The notes: generated from the sequence alone by a model not told the origin. A stretch of 64,000 bases of DNA from Streptomyces alboflavus (GCF_000716675.1 NZ_JNXT01000011.1:76673-140672); one strand, 5' to 3'; counted from the first letter of the stretch, positions 1 through 8,877 are shown. Translations and numbers: made by a program.

Positions 1-2883
1 GCCGAACGCTTCTGGACGGTCGCCCGCGAGAGCGCCGCGCCCGCGCTGCTGCCGGGACCGCCCCTGGAGGGCGCCACGGTGCGGCCCCTGCCCGACCACA
101 TGGACGCCCTGCGGCGCCTGTCGCTGCGTACGGGATTCGTGGCGCTGCCGCTCGCGGCCGTCGCTCTCGTCGCCGTCAGCCTCGTCGGCATCCTGCTCGG
201 CGCCGGAGTCGACTGGTTCGAGCAGCACCAGGCGGGCCTCGGCTCGTTCCTCGCGGCCGGCCTTTTCGCCGCGTCCCTGTCGATCGTGTACGCCATCGAG
301 CTTCCCGGTACGCACACGCCCCGCGCCCGCAGCCCCCTGGAGGGCCTGCGCAGGCCGCGCACGGGCAGCGGCACGGACAAGGGCCGCACCGGCGCGATCC
401 CGCTGCTCGTGGCCGCCTGCACCGCCGTCGCCGGGGCCATCGCCGCGGCCGTCGCGGTCGCCGTGCTGCACGCCAAGGACCTCCAGGGCGGGCCCGTCAC
501 GTACGGCCTGTTCGTCTTCGCGCTGACCGGCGGCACGGTCGCGGGCATCCGCACCGCGCCCGCGCTCCTTCCGTCCCTGTCGCGCCGCCGGCTGCTCGCG
601 CTCGCGATCACCGTCACCGGAGTCGCGCTGCTCGCCGCCGGACTCGTCCCCGACGTGACGACGGTCCTGCTGATCCTGGGGCTCGCGGGACTCGCCGCCG
701 GTATCGCCGCGAACCTCGGGCACGCGCTGCTCGACCAGGAGGTCGAGGACTACCGCAGGGCGCGCACCACCGAGCACCTCCAGGCCGTCGTCCGCCTCTT
801 CGTGGCGCTCGCCGCGCTCGTGGCGCCGCTGCTCGCGGCTGTCATCGGGCCGCACCGGATGGTCAACGGCAAGTTCGTCTTCGACCACGGCGGCGCGTCC
901 TTCACGCTGATGCTGGTCGGCGCGCTGCTGCTGCCCGTGGCCGCGCTTGTGCTCGCCAAGGCCGACGACCGGCAGGGCGTGCCGCTCCGCCACGACCTGC
1001 GGGACGCGCTGCGCGGCGGCGACGACCCGGTGCAGGCCGCCGCCGACTCCGGGTTCTTCATCGCCCTGGAGGGCGGCGACGGCGCGGGCAAGTCCACGCA
1101 GGCCGAGGCGCTCGCCGAGTGGATCCGCGCCAAGGGCCACGAAGTCGTCGTCACGCGCGAGCCGGGTGCCACGCCGGTCGGCAAGCGGCTGCGGTCGATC
1201 CTGCTCGACGTGTCGTCGGCCGGTCTGTCCCACCGCGCGGAGGCGCTGCTGTACGCCGCCGACCGCGCGGAGCACGTCGACACCGTCGTACGACCCGCCC
1301 TCGCTCGCGGGGCCGTCGTGATCTCCGACCGGTACATCGACTCGTCCGTGGCCTACCAGGGCGCGGGCCGTGACCTGTCGCCGACCGAGGTCGCCCGCAT
1401 CAACCGCTGGGCCACCGGCGGCCTGGTCCCGCACCTCACCGTCCTGCTCGACGTGGCCCCCGAAGCGGCCCGCGAGCGCTTCACGGAGGCCCCGGACCGC
1501 CTTGAGTCCGAGCCCGCCGAGTTCCACGCGCGCGTGCGCTCCGGTTTCCTCACCCTGGCCGCCGCCGACCCCGGTCGCTACCTGGTCGTCGACGCGGCTC
1601 AGGAGCCGGAGGCCGTCACTACCGTCATCCGGCACCGCCTCGATCTCGTACTGCCCCTCTCCGAAGCCGAGGTGAAGGCCCAGGAAGAGGCCCGCCGCAA
1701 GGCCGAGGAGGAGGCGCGGCGGCGCGCCGAGGAGGAGGCCGCGCGCAAGGCCGAGGAGGAGCGCCTGGAGCGCGAGCGACAGGAACAGCTCGCCAAGCTC
1801 CGCGCGGAGGAGGAAGAGCGCAAGCGGCGCGAGCTGGAGGAGGCCCAGCGCCGCGAGGCCGAGCGCCAGGCCGAGGAGGCCCGGCTGCGCGCCGAGGAGG
1901 CCCGCCGCAAGGCCGAGGAGGAGCGCGCCCGGGTCCTCGCCGAGGAGGCAAGGCGCGAGGCCGAGGAGCAGGCCCGCGCCGCCGAGGAGGAACGGCGCCG
2001 CCGCGCGGCCGAGGAGCAGGCCCGGCTGCACGCCGAGGCCGAGGCCCGCCGCCTGGACAAGCAGCGCAAGGCGGAGGAGGCGCTGCGGCGGGCGGAGGAG
2101 GCCCGGCTGTTGGCGGAGGCGGCTGCGGGGGCTGCGGAGTCTGTGGGGTCTGTGGGGTCTGTGGGGGGTGGTGGCGCTGGTGGGGCTGCCAGGCCCGGTG
2201 GGTCCGGTGGGGCTACGGGTTCCGGGAAGGCGTCGCTCGACAAGTCGGCCCAGGCGGCCACGACTCCGGCCCCGGCCGACGGCAAGTCCTCGGACTCGGC
2301 CGACACGTCCCGCGACGCGGCGGGCAAGGCGCCCGCCGCGCCCGGTGGGACGCCCGACAACGAGACGACCGTGCCCACGCCTGTGGTGAAGCCGCAGGTT
2401 CCAGGGGCCCCCGACGAGACGGCTGTGCTGCCGCAGGTTCCGGAGGCCGGGGCCGCGGGGCAGTCCGGTGCGGGCCGGTCCGGCGCGGGTGCGCCCGGGG
2501 AGTCCGACGTGACCGCCGAGCTGCCGAAGGCGTCCGTGCCCGGTGCGGCCGACGAGACCGCCGTCCTCCCGGCCGTGGGCAGTGAGCCCCCGGCGCGGGG
2601 CGGGCGCGCGGAGACCGTGGCGGACAAGGTGCCGCCGGGCTACTTCCGCGACGAGCGGCCCGGCGACGGCCCGTCCGGCGGCGACCCGTCGGGGGAGGCG
2701 CTGCGGGGTCCCAACGACCGTACGCGGGAGCTGCCGCAGGTCGATGAGGACGGTACGCCGCGGCGGCGGCCTCGGCCCGACTGGGCCGAGGAGACGCCGC
2801 TGGACGACTTGCCGTCGTTGGCGGACGAGTTGCTCGGGTCGCGTGAGGACGACGATGTGGATGAGGGGCGGCGTCGCGGCTGA
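1..2883 (+). CDS. tmk: Membrane-fused thymidylate kinase (dTMP kinase), 5' end outside window
   Basis: dTMP kinase phosphorylates dTMP to dTDP for DNA synthesis. The frame is open from base 1, so the true start lies upstream. From the window edge the protein shows about eight hydrophobic transmembrane segments resembling the end of an MFS-like domain (to about residue 320). A complete kinase domain follows, with P-loop GGDGAGKST (about residue 358), the DRYIDSS motif and TREPGATP. A very charged Glu/Arg/Ala coiled coil spans roughly bases 1666-2150, and the protein ends in a Pro/Gly/acidic low-complexity tail. Typical bacterial Tmk is about 210 aa, so the membrane domain and long tail are additions that I recall from Streptomyces homologues. 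holB follows 334 bp downstream. Kinase call very secure; roles of the membrane and tail regions unknown. Confidence 0.93.
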   Translation, partial: AERFWTVARESAAPALLPGPPLEGATVRPLPDHMDALRRLSLRTGFVALPLAAVALVAVSLVGILLGAGVDWFEQHQAGLGSFLAAGLFAASLSIVYAIELPGTHTPRARSPLEGLRRPRTGSGTDKGRTGAIPLLVAACTAVAGAIAAAVAVAVLHAKDLQGGPVTYGLFVFALTGGTVAGIRTAPALLPSLSRRRLLALAITVTGVALLAAGLVPDVTTVLLILGLAGLAAGIAANLGHALLDQEVEDYRRARTTEHLQAVVRLFVALAALVAPLLAAVIGPHRMVNGKFVFDHGGASFTLMLVGALLLPVAALVLAKADDRQGVPLRHDLRDALRGGDDPVQAAADSGFFIALEGGDGAGKSTQAEALAEWIRAKGHEVVVTREPGATPVGKRLRSILLDVSSAGLSHRAEALLYAADRAEHVDTVVRPALARGAVVISDRYIDSSVAYQGAGRDLSPTEVARINRWATGGLVPHLTVLLDVAPEAARERFTEAPDRLESEPAEFHARVRSGFLTLAAADPGRYLVVDAAQEPEAVTTVIRHRLDLVLPLSEAEVKAQEEARRKAEEEARRRAEEEAARKAEEERLERERQEQLAKLRAEEEERKRRELEEAQRREAERQAEEARLRAEEARRKAEEERARVLAEEARREAEEQARAAEEERRRRAAEEQARLHAEAEARRLDKQRKAEEALRRAEEARLLAEAAAGAAESVGSVGSVGGGGAGGAARPGGSGGATGSGKASLDKSAQAATTPAPADGKSSDSADTSRDAAGKAPAAPGGTPDNETTVPTPVVKPQVPGAPDETAVLPQVPEAGAAGQSGAGRSGAGAPGESDVTAELPKASVPGAADETAVLPAVGSEPPARGGRAETVADKVPPGYFRDERPGDGPSGGDPSGEALRGPNDRTRELPQVDEDGTPRRRPRPDWAEETPLDDLPSLADELLGSREDDDVDEGRRRG

Positions 2884-2948
2884 GGCCCCGCGGGTGCGCC
2901 CCAGTCCCGCCCCTTCTCCGGCTGTGTCAATGTGCGGCTCCGCCGTGT

Positions 2949-3055
2949 GTGGGGCTTCGCCCCTGGACCCCGGGGGCGGGTGCTCCCCTTCGGGTGGGAC
3001 GGGGCGCCGCCGAATCGGCGCTTCGCGCCTCGTCCTCAAACGCCGGACGGGCTGA
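2949..3055. repeat. Streptomyces-type dispersed intergenic sequence
   Basis: The 334-bp gap between tmk and holB (2884-3217) has no convincing gene. It contains a segment ending in CTCAAACGCCGGACGGGCTG (about 3032-3053), preceded by imperfect GC-rich inverted repeats (GCTTCGCCCCTGGACCCC, CGAATCGGCGCTTCGCG). I recall this string as recurring between genes across Streptomyces genomes. It may form structured RNA or act as a terminator for tmk. The rest of the gap holds no feature I can name. Confidence 0.6.
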
Positions 3056-3217
3056 AATGTGCCGGGGCGGGCCGGAGAAGTGCCGCGCGGGCATCGGCCC
3101 AGCTCAGGGACGCCGTGGGCGGTGTTGTCAGTGGGGTGCCCCACAATGAGTCCGACAGTGCGAAATGGGACGTACGCCGAGGGGTGGTGTGCGTCGGTAG
3201 GGCAAAGGCGGTGACCC

Positions 3218-4423
3218 ATGCCGGTGTGGGACGACCTGGTGGGCCAGGAGAAGGTGAGCGGGCAGCTCGGCGCCGCCGCCCGTGACGCCGACGCGCTCGT
3301 CACCGCCGTCGCGGCCGACACCCCGCTGCCCGAGTCGTCGAAGATGACGCACGCCTGGCTGTTCACGGGCCCGCCCGGCTCCGGCCGGGCCGACGCCGCC
3401 CGTGCCTTCGCCGCCGCCCTGCAGTGCGTGAGCCCCGACCGCGCGCTGGGCGGCGAGCCCGGCTGCGGCTTCTGCGACGGCTGCCACACGAGCCTGATCG
3501 GTACGCACGCCGACGTGGAGGTCATCCGCACAGACCTCCTGTCGATCGGCGTCAAGGAGACCCGCGACCTGGTCCGCCGCGCCCAGATGTCCCCGGCCGG
3601 CGGCCGCTGGCAGGTCATCGTCCTGGAGGACGCGGACCGCCTCACGGAGGGCGCGGGCAACGTCCTCCTGAAGGCAGTGGAGGAACCGGCCCCCCGCACG
3701 GTGTGGCTCCTCTGCGCCCCCTCCCTCGAGGACGTGCTGCCCACCATCCGCTCCCGCTGCCGCCACCTGACGTTGCGTACGCCCTCGGTGGCGGCCGTCG
3801 CCGACATGCTGGTCCGCCGCGACGGCATCGACCCGACCGCCGCCGCGGCCGCCGCCCGCGCCACCCAGGGACACATCGGCCGCGCCCGCCGGCTCGCGAC
3901 CGACGAGCGCGCGCGGGAGCGCCGCGCCGCCGTCCTCAAACTGCCGCTGCGCGTCGGAGAGATCGGCGGCTGCCTGAAGGCCGCGCAGGAGCTGATCGAC
4001 ACGGCGGCGGAGGAGGCCAAGCAGGTCGCCGAGGACGTCGACGTCAAGGAGACCGAGGACATGAAGGCCGCGCTCGGCGCGGCCCAGGGCGGCCGCATGC
4101 CGCGCGGCACGGCGGGCGTGATGAAGGAGCTTGAGGACAAGCAGAAGCGCCGCAAGACCCGCACGCAGCGCGACAGCCTCGACCTCGCCCTCATCGACCT
4201 CACCGGTGTCTACCGAGACGTCCTGGCCCTCCAGTTGGGCTCCCGCGTCCCGCTCGCCAACACCGAGGTGCAGGACATGCTGGAGCGCATGGCACGAGAG
4301 ACGTCGCCCGAGTCGACGCTGCGCCGCATAGAGGCGATCGGCGCGTGCCGCACGGCCCTGGACCGGAACGTGGCGCCGCTGCTCGCGGTGGAGGCGATGA
4401 CGGTGGCGCTGCGGGCGGGCTGA
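3218..4423 (+). CDS. holB: DNA polymerase III subunit delta' (clamp loader)
   Basis: 401 aa. Delta' is part of the clamp-loader complex that places the beta sliding clamp on primed DNA. The protein begins MPVWDDLVGQEKV, typical of the family. It has a P-loop-like GPPGSGRADAA (the usual GKT is degenerate, as expected for delta'), a four-cysteine zinc module (ALQC then CGFCDGC, about residues 68-90), and LEDADRLTEGAGNVLLKAVEEP followed by SRCRHL, characteristic of the AAA+ domain. A Lys/Glu-rich insert sits around residues 260-315. ATG start at 3218. Gene order tmk-holB matches my memory of Streptomyces chromosomes. Confidence 0.93.
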   Translation: MPVWDDLVGQEKVSGQLGAAARDADALVTAVAADTPLPESSKMTHAWLFTGPPGSGRADAARAFAAALQCVSPDRALGGEPGCGFCDGCHTSLIGTHADVEVIRTDLLSIGVKETRDLVRRAQMSPAGGRWQVIVLEDADRLTEGAGNVLLKAVEEPAPRTVWLLCAPSLEDVLPTIRSRCRHLTLRTPSVAAVADMLVRRDGIDPTAAAAAARATQGHIGRARRLATDERARERRAAVLKLPLRVGEIGGCLKAAQELIDTAAEEAKQVAEDVDVKETEDMKAALGAAQGGRMPRGTAGVMKELEDKQKRRKTRTQRDSLDLALIDLTGVYRDVLALQLGSRVPLANTEVQDMLERMARETSPESTLRRIEAIGACRTALDRNVAPLLAVEAMTVALRAG

Positions 4424-4468
4424 GGGCCGCTGGGCGCGCGGCGCGGGGCGAGGTGCCCACGCCGCGGC

Positions 4469-4546
4469 GACCGCGAGAGAGCGACGCCCGCCGACGCCGG
4501 AAGGCGACCGCCCACCGACCGCGGACGCCGACCGCGAGAGAGCGAC
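4469..4546. repeat. Short direct repeat upstream of peptidase gene
   Basis: The 17-mer GACCGCGAGAGAGCGAC occurs at 4469-4485 and again at 4530-4546, in the 200-bp gap between holB and the lipoprotein peptidase. Function unknown; a regulator-binding site or a slippage product are both possible. Confidence 0.5.
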
Positions 4547-4623
4547 AGCAACAGCCGGTTGACCGCATCACCCGAACGAGTACGCAAAGTGATTCAACAA
4601 CTCCATAGAGTTAGTCTCGCGAG

Positions 4624-6201
4624 ATGCGAACCTTCCTTCCCCGAGCCCGTCGCCTCCACCGCGACTGCCTGGCCCTCATGGCCGTCGGCCTGCTCATCTC
4701 CGGCTGCTCGTCGGCGAGTTCGTCGACGGACGTGGTCATGGACGAGCTGCCCCGCGCCACGCCGAAGGAGCTCACGTCGTACTACGCCCAGAAGCTGCGC
4801 TGGCGCGACTGCGGGGTGCCCGGGTTCCAGTGCGCGACGATGAAGGCGCCCCTGGACTACGCCAAGCCGGACGCGGGCGACGTGAAGCTTGCGGTGTCGC
4901 GCAAGCGGGCGACGGGAGGAGCGGCGGGCAAGGGCGGCCGCATCGGCTCACTGCTCGTGAACCCCGGCGGCCCGGGCGGCTCGGCCGTCGGATACCTCCA
5001 GTCGTACGCGGCCCTCGGCTACCCGGAAAAGGTCCGCGCCCGGTACGACATGGTGGCGGTCGACCCGCGCGGAGTCGCCCGCAGCGAGCCGGTGACCTGC
5101 CTGGACGACCGCCAGATGAGCGCGTACACGCAGACGGACACGACACCGGACGACCGCCGTGAGACCGACCGCCTCGCCGCGTCGTACAAGAACTTCGCGG
5201 CGGGCTGCAAGAAGCGCTCGGGGAAGCTGCTCGGGCACGTCTCCACCGTGGAGACGGCCCGTGACATGGACATCCTGCGGGCGGCGCTCGGCGACAAGAA
5301 GCTGACGTACGTGGGTGCCTCGTACGGCACGTTCCTCGGGGCGACGTACGCGGGCCTCTTCCCCGACCGCGTCGGCCGCCTGGTCCTCGACGGCGCGATG
5401 GACCCCTCCCTGCCCGCGCGCCGGATGAACCGCGACCAGACGGCCGGGTTCGAGACGGCGTTCCAGTCGTTCGCGAAGGACTGCGTGCGACAGCGGGACT
5501 GCCCGCTCGGCACCAAGAACGCCGCGGACGCGGGCAAACGCCTGAAGGGCTTCTTCGCGGACCTGGACCGCGCCCCGCTCCCCGTGGGCGACACCGGCCC
5601 GGCCGACGGCCGCAAGCTCGGCGAGGCGCTGGCCACGACCGGCGTGATCGCGGCGATGTACGACGAGACGTCCTGGCCGCAGCTGCGCGACGCGCTCACC
5701 GCGGCCATGAAGGACAAGGACGGCTCGATGCTCCTGGCCCTGTCCGACAGCTACTACGAGCGCGACGGCGACGGCTCGTACTCCAACCTCATGTACGCCA
5801 ACACCGCCGTGAACTGCCTCGACCTGCCGCCGTCCTTCACCTCGCCCGAGGATGTGCGAAAGGCGCTCCCCGACTTCGAGAAGGCCTCCCCGGTCTTCGG
5901 CGAGGGCCTCGCCTGGTCGGCCCTGAACTGCACGTACTGGCCCACGAAGGCCACGGGCAAGCCGCACCGCATCGAGGCCAAGGGCGCCGACCCGATCATC
6001 GTCGTCGGCACCACCCGCGACCCCGCCACCCCCTACCGCTGGGCCAAGGCCCTCGCCTCCCAGCTCACCTCGGCCCGCCTCCTCACCTACGAGGGCGACG
6101 GCCACACCGCGTACGGCCGCGGCAGCCGCTGCGTCGACGACACGATCAACACCTACCTCCTGGCGGGCCGCGCCCCCCAGCAGGACAAGCGCTGCACATA
6201 A
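4624..6201 (+). CDS. Secreted lipoprotein alpha/beta hydrolase, tripeptidyl-aminopeptidase-like
   Basis: 525 aa. Predicted exported serine peptidase of the alpha/beta-hydrolase fold that trims N-terminal tripeptides outside the cell. The N-terminus has Arg residues, a hydrophobic stretch and lipobox LISGC (Cys28). The oxyanion-hole motif NPGGPGGS (about 113-120) and nucleophile elbow GASYG (Ser233) are clear. Near the C-terminus VVGTTRDPATP supplies the Asp region and GDGHTAYG the catalytic His; this terminal domain matches the TAP-like family. ATG start at 4624 lies just after an AT-richer stretch. Substrate is inferred from the family only. Confidence 0.85.
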   Translation: MRTFLPRARRLHRDCLALMAVGLLISGCSSASSSTDVVMDELPRATPKELTSYYAQKLRWRDCGVPGFQCATMKAPLDYAKPDAGDVKLAVSRKRATGGAAGKGGRIGSLLVNPGGPGGSAVGYLQSYAALGYPEKVRARYDMVAVDPRGVARSEPVTCLDDRQMSAYTQTDTTPDDRRETDRLAASYKNFAAGCKKRSGKLLGHVSTVETARDMDILRAALGDKKLTYVGASYGTFLGATYAGLFPDRVGRLVLDGAMDPSLPARRMNRDQTAGFETAFQSFAKDCVRQRDCPLGTKNAADAGKRLKGFFADLDRAPLPVGDTGPADGRKLGEALATTGVIAAMYDETSWPQLRDALTAAMKDKDGSMLLALSDSYYERDGDGSYSNLMYANTAVNCLDLPPSFTSPEDVRKALPDFEKASPVFGEGLAWSALNCTYWPTKATGKPHRIEAKGADPIIVVGTTRDPATPYRWAKALASQLTSARLLTYEGDGHTAYGRGSRCVDDTINTYLLAGRAPQQDKRCT

Positions 6202-6281
6202 CCCCAGGTCACCGCCCCGAACCACCCTCCCGGCCCCCGCCTCGCAGGGGTGTACGGAGCACCCCCGGAAACTGTGTAGAC

Positions 6282-6311
6282 TTGGCGTCGTTGCTGATCG
6301 CACCATAGGTG
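6282..6311 (+). promoter_or_regulatory. Possible tRNA-Thr promoter
   Basis: TTGGCG at 6282-6287 and TAGGTG at 6306-6311 are separated by 18 bp, resembling housekeeping -35/-10 boxes. Transcription would start just before the tRNA at 6322. Match to consensus is partial. Confidence 0.35.
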
Positions 6312-6321
6312 CGGGACGCGC

Positions 6322-6395
6322 GCCGCCTTAGCTCAGATGGCCAGAGCAACGCACTCGTAATGCGTAGGTCTCGGGTTCGAATCCCGAAGGCGGCT
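6322..6395 (+). tRNA. tRNA-Thr (anticodon CGT)
   Basis: 74 nt cloverleaf. Acceptor stem GCCGCCT/AGGCGGC (6322-6328 with 6388-6394), anticodon loop CTCGTAA giving anticodon CGT (reads ACG, Thr), and T-arm TCGGG-TTCGAAT-CCCGA. No CCA is encoded. The 3' half from 6354 is the attachment site of the integrated element, so the present 3' end was supplied by the element and still makes a complete tRNA. Confidence 0.95.
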
Positions 6396-6397
6396 CA
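6354..6397 (+). repeat. attL, 44-bp direct repeat inside tRNA-Thr
   Basis: Begins CTCGTAATGCGTAGG and ends GGCGGCTCA. Identical to 31565-31608; the flanking bases differ (A at 6353, C at 31564; G at 6398, C at 31609). It covers the anticodon loop, T-arm and acceptor 3' strand, the usual crossover zone for tyrosine integrases. Confidence 0.93.
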
Positions 6398-6400
6398 GAG

Positions 6401-6435
6401 AAACCCCAGGTCACATTGCCCGTGACCTGGGGTTT
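6401..6435 (+). terminator. Terminator after tRNA-Thr (element copy)
   Basis: 14-bp perfect stem (AAACCCCAGGTCAC, 6401-6414, with 6422-6435), 7-nt loop, followed by TTTTCT. A related terminator follows attR at 31613-31648, so the element carries its own replacement terminator for the tRNA. Confidence 0.8.
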
Positions 6436-6488
6436 TCTGTTGCTCGGGCGTCGCGAGGCGTCTGATGGGAACGCCGTGGGAACGGCTT

Positions 6489-6510
6489 GCGTGAGCGATG
6501 CGTGAGCGGA
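6489..6510 (+). repeat. Probable integrase arm-type site, left
   Basis: The 22-mer here is two tandem near-copies of an 11-mer (GCGTGAGCGAT then GCGTGAGCGGA). The same 22 bp occurs in the same orientation at 31428-31449. In the circular form both copies would flank attP, which is where tyrosine integrases bind arm sites. Confidence 0.6.
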
Positions 6511-6523
6511 GCCGCTCGGGGAC

Positions 6524-8182
6524 CTACTTCTTGGGCTTCCGGCGTTTGGCCTTCTTGTCGGCCTTGGCCTGGGCTTTCGCCCTGTTCTTCGGCTTGCCGC
6601 CGTCGCCCGTGCGGGGCTTCTTTGCCTCCGCCTTCTTTGCCTTCGCCTTCTTCGCCGCCTTGCGGGCCGCCTTCTCCGCCTCGGCTTTGCGCTGAAGCGG
6701 GACCAGCTTTGCGGTCGCCTCGGCGGCGCTCTTGCCGACCTGGGGCAGGACGCTCTGGTAAATGTCCCGTGTGATGCGGGTGTCGCTGTGCCCGAGCGTG
6801 TCCGACACGATCTTGATGTCGATGTCGGCGGCCAGCATGAGGGTGGCCGCGCCGTGGCGCAGGTCGTGCAGCCGGATCGGTGGGAGGCCGGAAGCGGTGA
6901 CGAGCCGCTCGAAGAGGTCGGTCACCTTGCCGGGGTGGAGCCAGGAGCCGTCTTCCTGGGTGAAGACGTGCCCGGTCTCGACCCAGGCTGAGCCCCACTC
7001 CGCGCGGTCCGCGTCCTGCTGCTCGCGATGCCGCTTCAGCACGGTGACGGTGTCGTCGTCGAGCGCGACCACGCGGTAGCCGCTATCAGTCTTGGGGTCG
7101 GATGCCTCGACCTCCCAGCCGTCCTGCACGAGTTGGGAGGACACGGTGAGGGAGTGGGTGTCGAGGTTGGTCTCCGACCACGGCTGACCGCACGCCTCGC
7201 CACGGCGCAGGCCGCGGAAGGCGATCAGGTGCCACATCGCGTACAGCCGGTCTTCGGCGACGAAGTCGAGGAAGGCGCCGGTCTGTTGGGGCGTCCAGAC
7301 CATCACGGGCGATGGCTTCTCGCCCGTCTGCTCCCACTTGGCGACCCGCTCGTCCGTCCACACCAGGGCCTTCGGCTTGCGTACGGGGTCGATCTCGACG
7401 TGGGCGGCCGGGTTGAACGTGATGATCTGCTGCCCGATCGCGTCGTTCAGGGCCGCGCGCAGGGTGGCCTTGGCGTGCTGGCGTGTGGCGGGGCCGGTGA
7501 TGCGGCGGAAGGGCGGCATCTCGTCGATTGCGGCCTTCATCGCCTTGCGGCGGGCGCGGTGCTCCGCGCCCTTCCACGGGATGGTCGCCAACTCGTCGAT
7601 CGCGGCTCGCCGTTGGGCGTTGTCCTCCAGGACCTGGGCGTTAGCGTCTCGGATGTCCGTGAACATCTCACTGAGGTGGCTGACTCGCAGCCGGTCGAGG
7701 CGCCGGTTGCCGATGCGCGGCTTCAAGTGCACGCGGATGTCGGTCTCGTAGCGGTTCAGGCCGGACTTGCGTATGCGCTTGCCCGCCAGCCACCGGTCGA
7801 GGTACTCGCTCACGGTCAGGCTGCCGATGAGGTCCTGGCCGGCGTTGAGGCGCCGCCGGGTCTCCTCGACGTCAGGCAGAGCCGTCCGCTCGCGACCGAC
7901 CTCCGCCAGCATCTCGGCGATCAGCTGCGTGCCTTCGGGGTCGTCAGCCTCGGCGAGTCCGAGCAGGGCGCGTATGTGGTCGAGGTCTGCCTGGGCTGCC
8001 TTGAGGCTGCTGTACCCGCTGCGCGAGAAGGAGCGCCGACTGCCGTCCTCGCGGGGTGGCAGCTCTTGGCGTACGGCGTAGGAACAGTGGTTCTTCCTGC
8101 TGCGCTTGGGGCAGGAGGTGCCGAGTTCCTTACCGGTCTTGGGGTCGCGGCAGGAGCAGCGGCGGTAGGTGGAGCCCTTCAA
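6524..8182 (-). CDS. int: Site-specific tyrosine integrase
   Basis: 552 aa. Recombines the element with the tRNA-Thr attachment site. An N-terminal Cys-rich segment (CSCRDPKTGK, SCPKRSRKNHC) is followed by a SAM-like core-binding domain (about 120-260) and a catalytic domain. The active-site set is present: Arg326 (GLRRGE), His439 and Arg442 (HDLRH), His465 (LGHSD), and nucleophile Tyr475 (RDIYQ). The C-terminus after about residue 500 is a Lys/Ala-rich tail, probably DNA-contacting. The start is TTG at 8182, overlapping the stop of the upstream XRE gene (TTGA), so the two are translationally coupled. The gene ends 128 bp from the tRNA. Confidence 0.95.
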   Translation of the reverse strand: MKGSTYRRCSCRDPKTGKELGTSCPKRSRKNHCSYAVRQELPPREDGSRRSFSRSGYSSLKAAQADLDHIRALLGLAEADDPEGTQLIAEMLAEVGRERTALPDVEETRRRLNAGQDLIGSLTVSEYLDRWLAGKRIRKSGLNRYETDIRVHLKPRIGNRRLDRLRVSHLSEMFTDIRDANAQVLEDNAQRRAAIDELATIPWKGAEHRARRKAMKAAIDEMPPFRRITGPATRQHAKATLRAALNDAIGQQIITFNPAAHVEIDPVRKPKALVWTDERVAKWEQTGEKPSPVMVWTPQQTGAFLDFVAEDRLYAMWHLIAFRGLRRGEACGQPWSETNLDTHSLTVSSQLVQDGWEVEASDPKTDSGYRVVALDDDTVTVLKRHREQQDADRAEWGSAWVETGHVFTQEDGSWLHPGKVTDLFERLVTASGLPPIRLHDLRHGAATLMLAADIDIKIVSDTLGHSDTRITRDIYQSVLPQVGKSAAEATAKLVPLQRKAEAEKAARKAAKKAKAKKAEAKKPRTGDGGKPKNRAKAQAKADKKAKRRKPKK

Positions 8183-8877
8183 AGATCAATCTCCTCAGTG
8201 GTGTTGGGGTCGGTTCCGGGTGGGTCGACTTCGGCGGCGAGGTCGGGCCACAGGAAGGGAGGCGTGATGCCGTCCTTCCGGATGAAAGCGCGGACCCTGC
8301 GCAGGCGGCCCTTGGCGTCCTCGGCCGCCTCGGCGGCACGGGCCTGAGTACGGAGGGCCTCGGCCTTCCGGTCGGCGTTCGCCGCGGTCTCGGCCTGATA
8401 GCGCGCGTACTCCTCGTCGCGCTGCGCGTTGCGGAGCTGCTCCACGGCGGCGTGGTGGGCGCGGAAGTAGCGCAGCATGTCGTTGTCTGCGCCGAGCTCG
8501 GCACCCTCCCCGGTGAACCAGCTCAGGGCGTCCAGCGTGGAGGTGGGGTGCTGGAGAGGGAGGCGCTGTACCTCGTCGATGTAGCCGACGGGATAGATGA
8601 GGCAGATGGGGGGCGTGTTCAGGGCCTGGGCCAGGACCATGACGTCGACCAGGGGCAGGTTGGAGCGGCGTCCAGACTCCATGTTGGCGATCACGTTGCG
8701 GGGGATGGGGTGGCCGATCTCCTCGCACTTGTCGGCCAAGTCCTGTGCGCTCCAACGCAGTTCCTTCCGTCGTCTGCGAATTTCGGCGGCCACGGTGGCC
8801 ATGACCTGGTCCGCCCATTCGAGGACGTCGTCCTCGTCGTCCTTCTCGTATCCATGGTCCGAACGGTGTTGTGTCAT
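8179..8877 (-). CDS. XRE-family HTH regulator
   Basis: 232 aa. The N-terminal third carries a helix-turn-helix (SAQDLADKCEEIGHPIPRNVIANMESGRR, shown here in parts: SAQDLADKCEE, IPRNVIANMESG). A region that could sense a ligand or partner follows, then an Ala/Glu/Arg-rich helical segment (about 150-200). It lies upstream of, and overlaps by 3 bp, the integrase, and is divergent from the Xis-like gene 83 bp away. It probably controls the integration/excision switch, a role inferred from position. Confidence 0.82.
   Translation of the reverse strand: MTQHRSDHGYEKDDEDDVLEWADQVMATVAAEIRRRRKELRWSAQDLADKCEEIGHPIPRNVIANMESGRRSNLPLVDVMVLAQALNTPPICLIYPVGYIDEVQRLPLQHPTSTLDALSWFTGEGAELGADNDMLRYFRAHHAAVEQLRNAQRDEEYARYQAETAANADRKAEALRTQARAAEAAEDAKGRLRRVRAFIRKDGITPPFLWPDLAAEVDPPGTDPNTTEEIDL

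Noticed and set aside
7028..8347. 439-codon plus-strand frame opposite the integrase
   Set aside because: Antisense to the integrase active-site region; no motifs.
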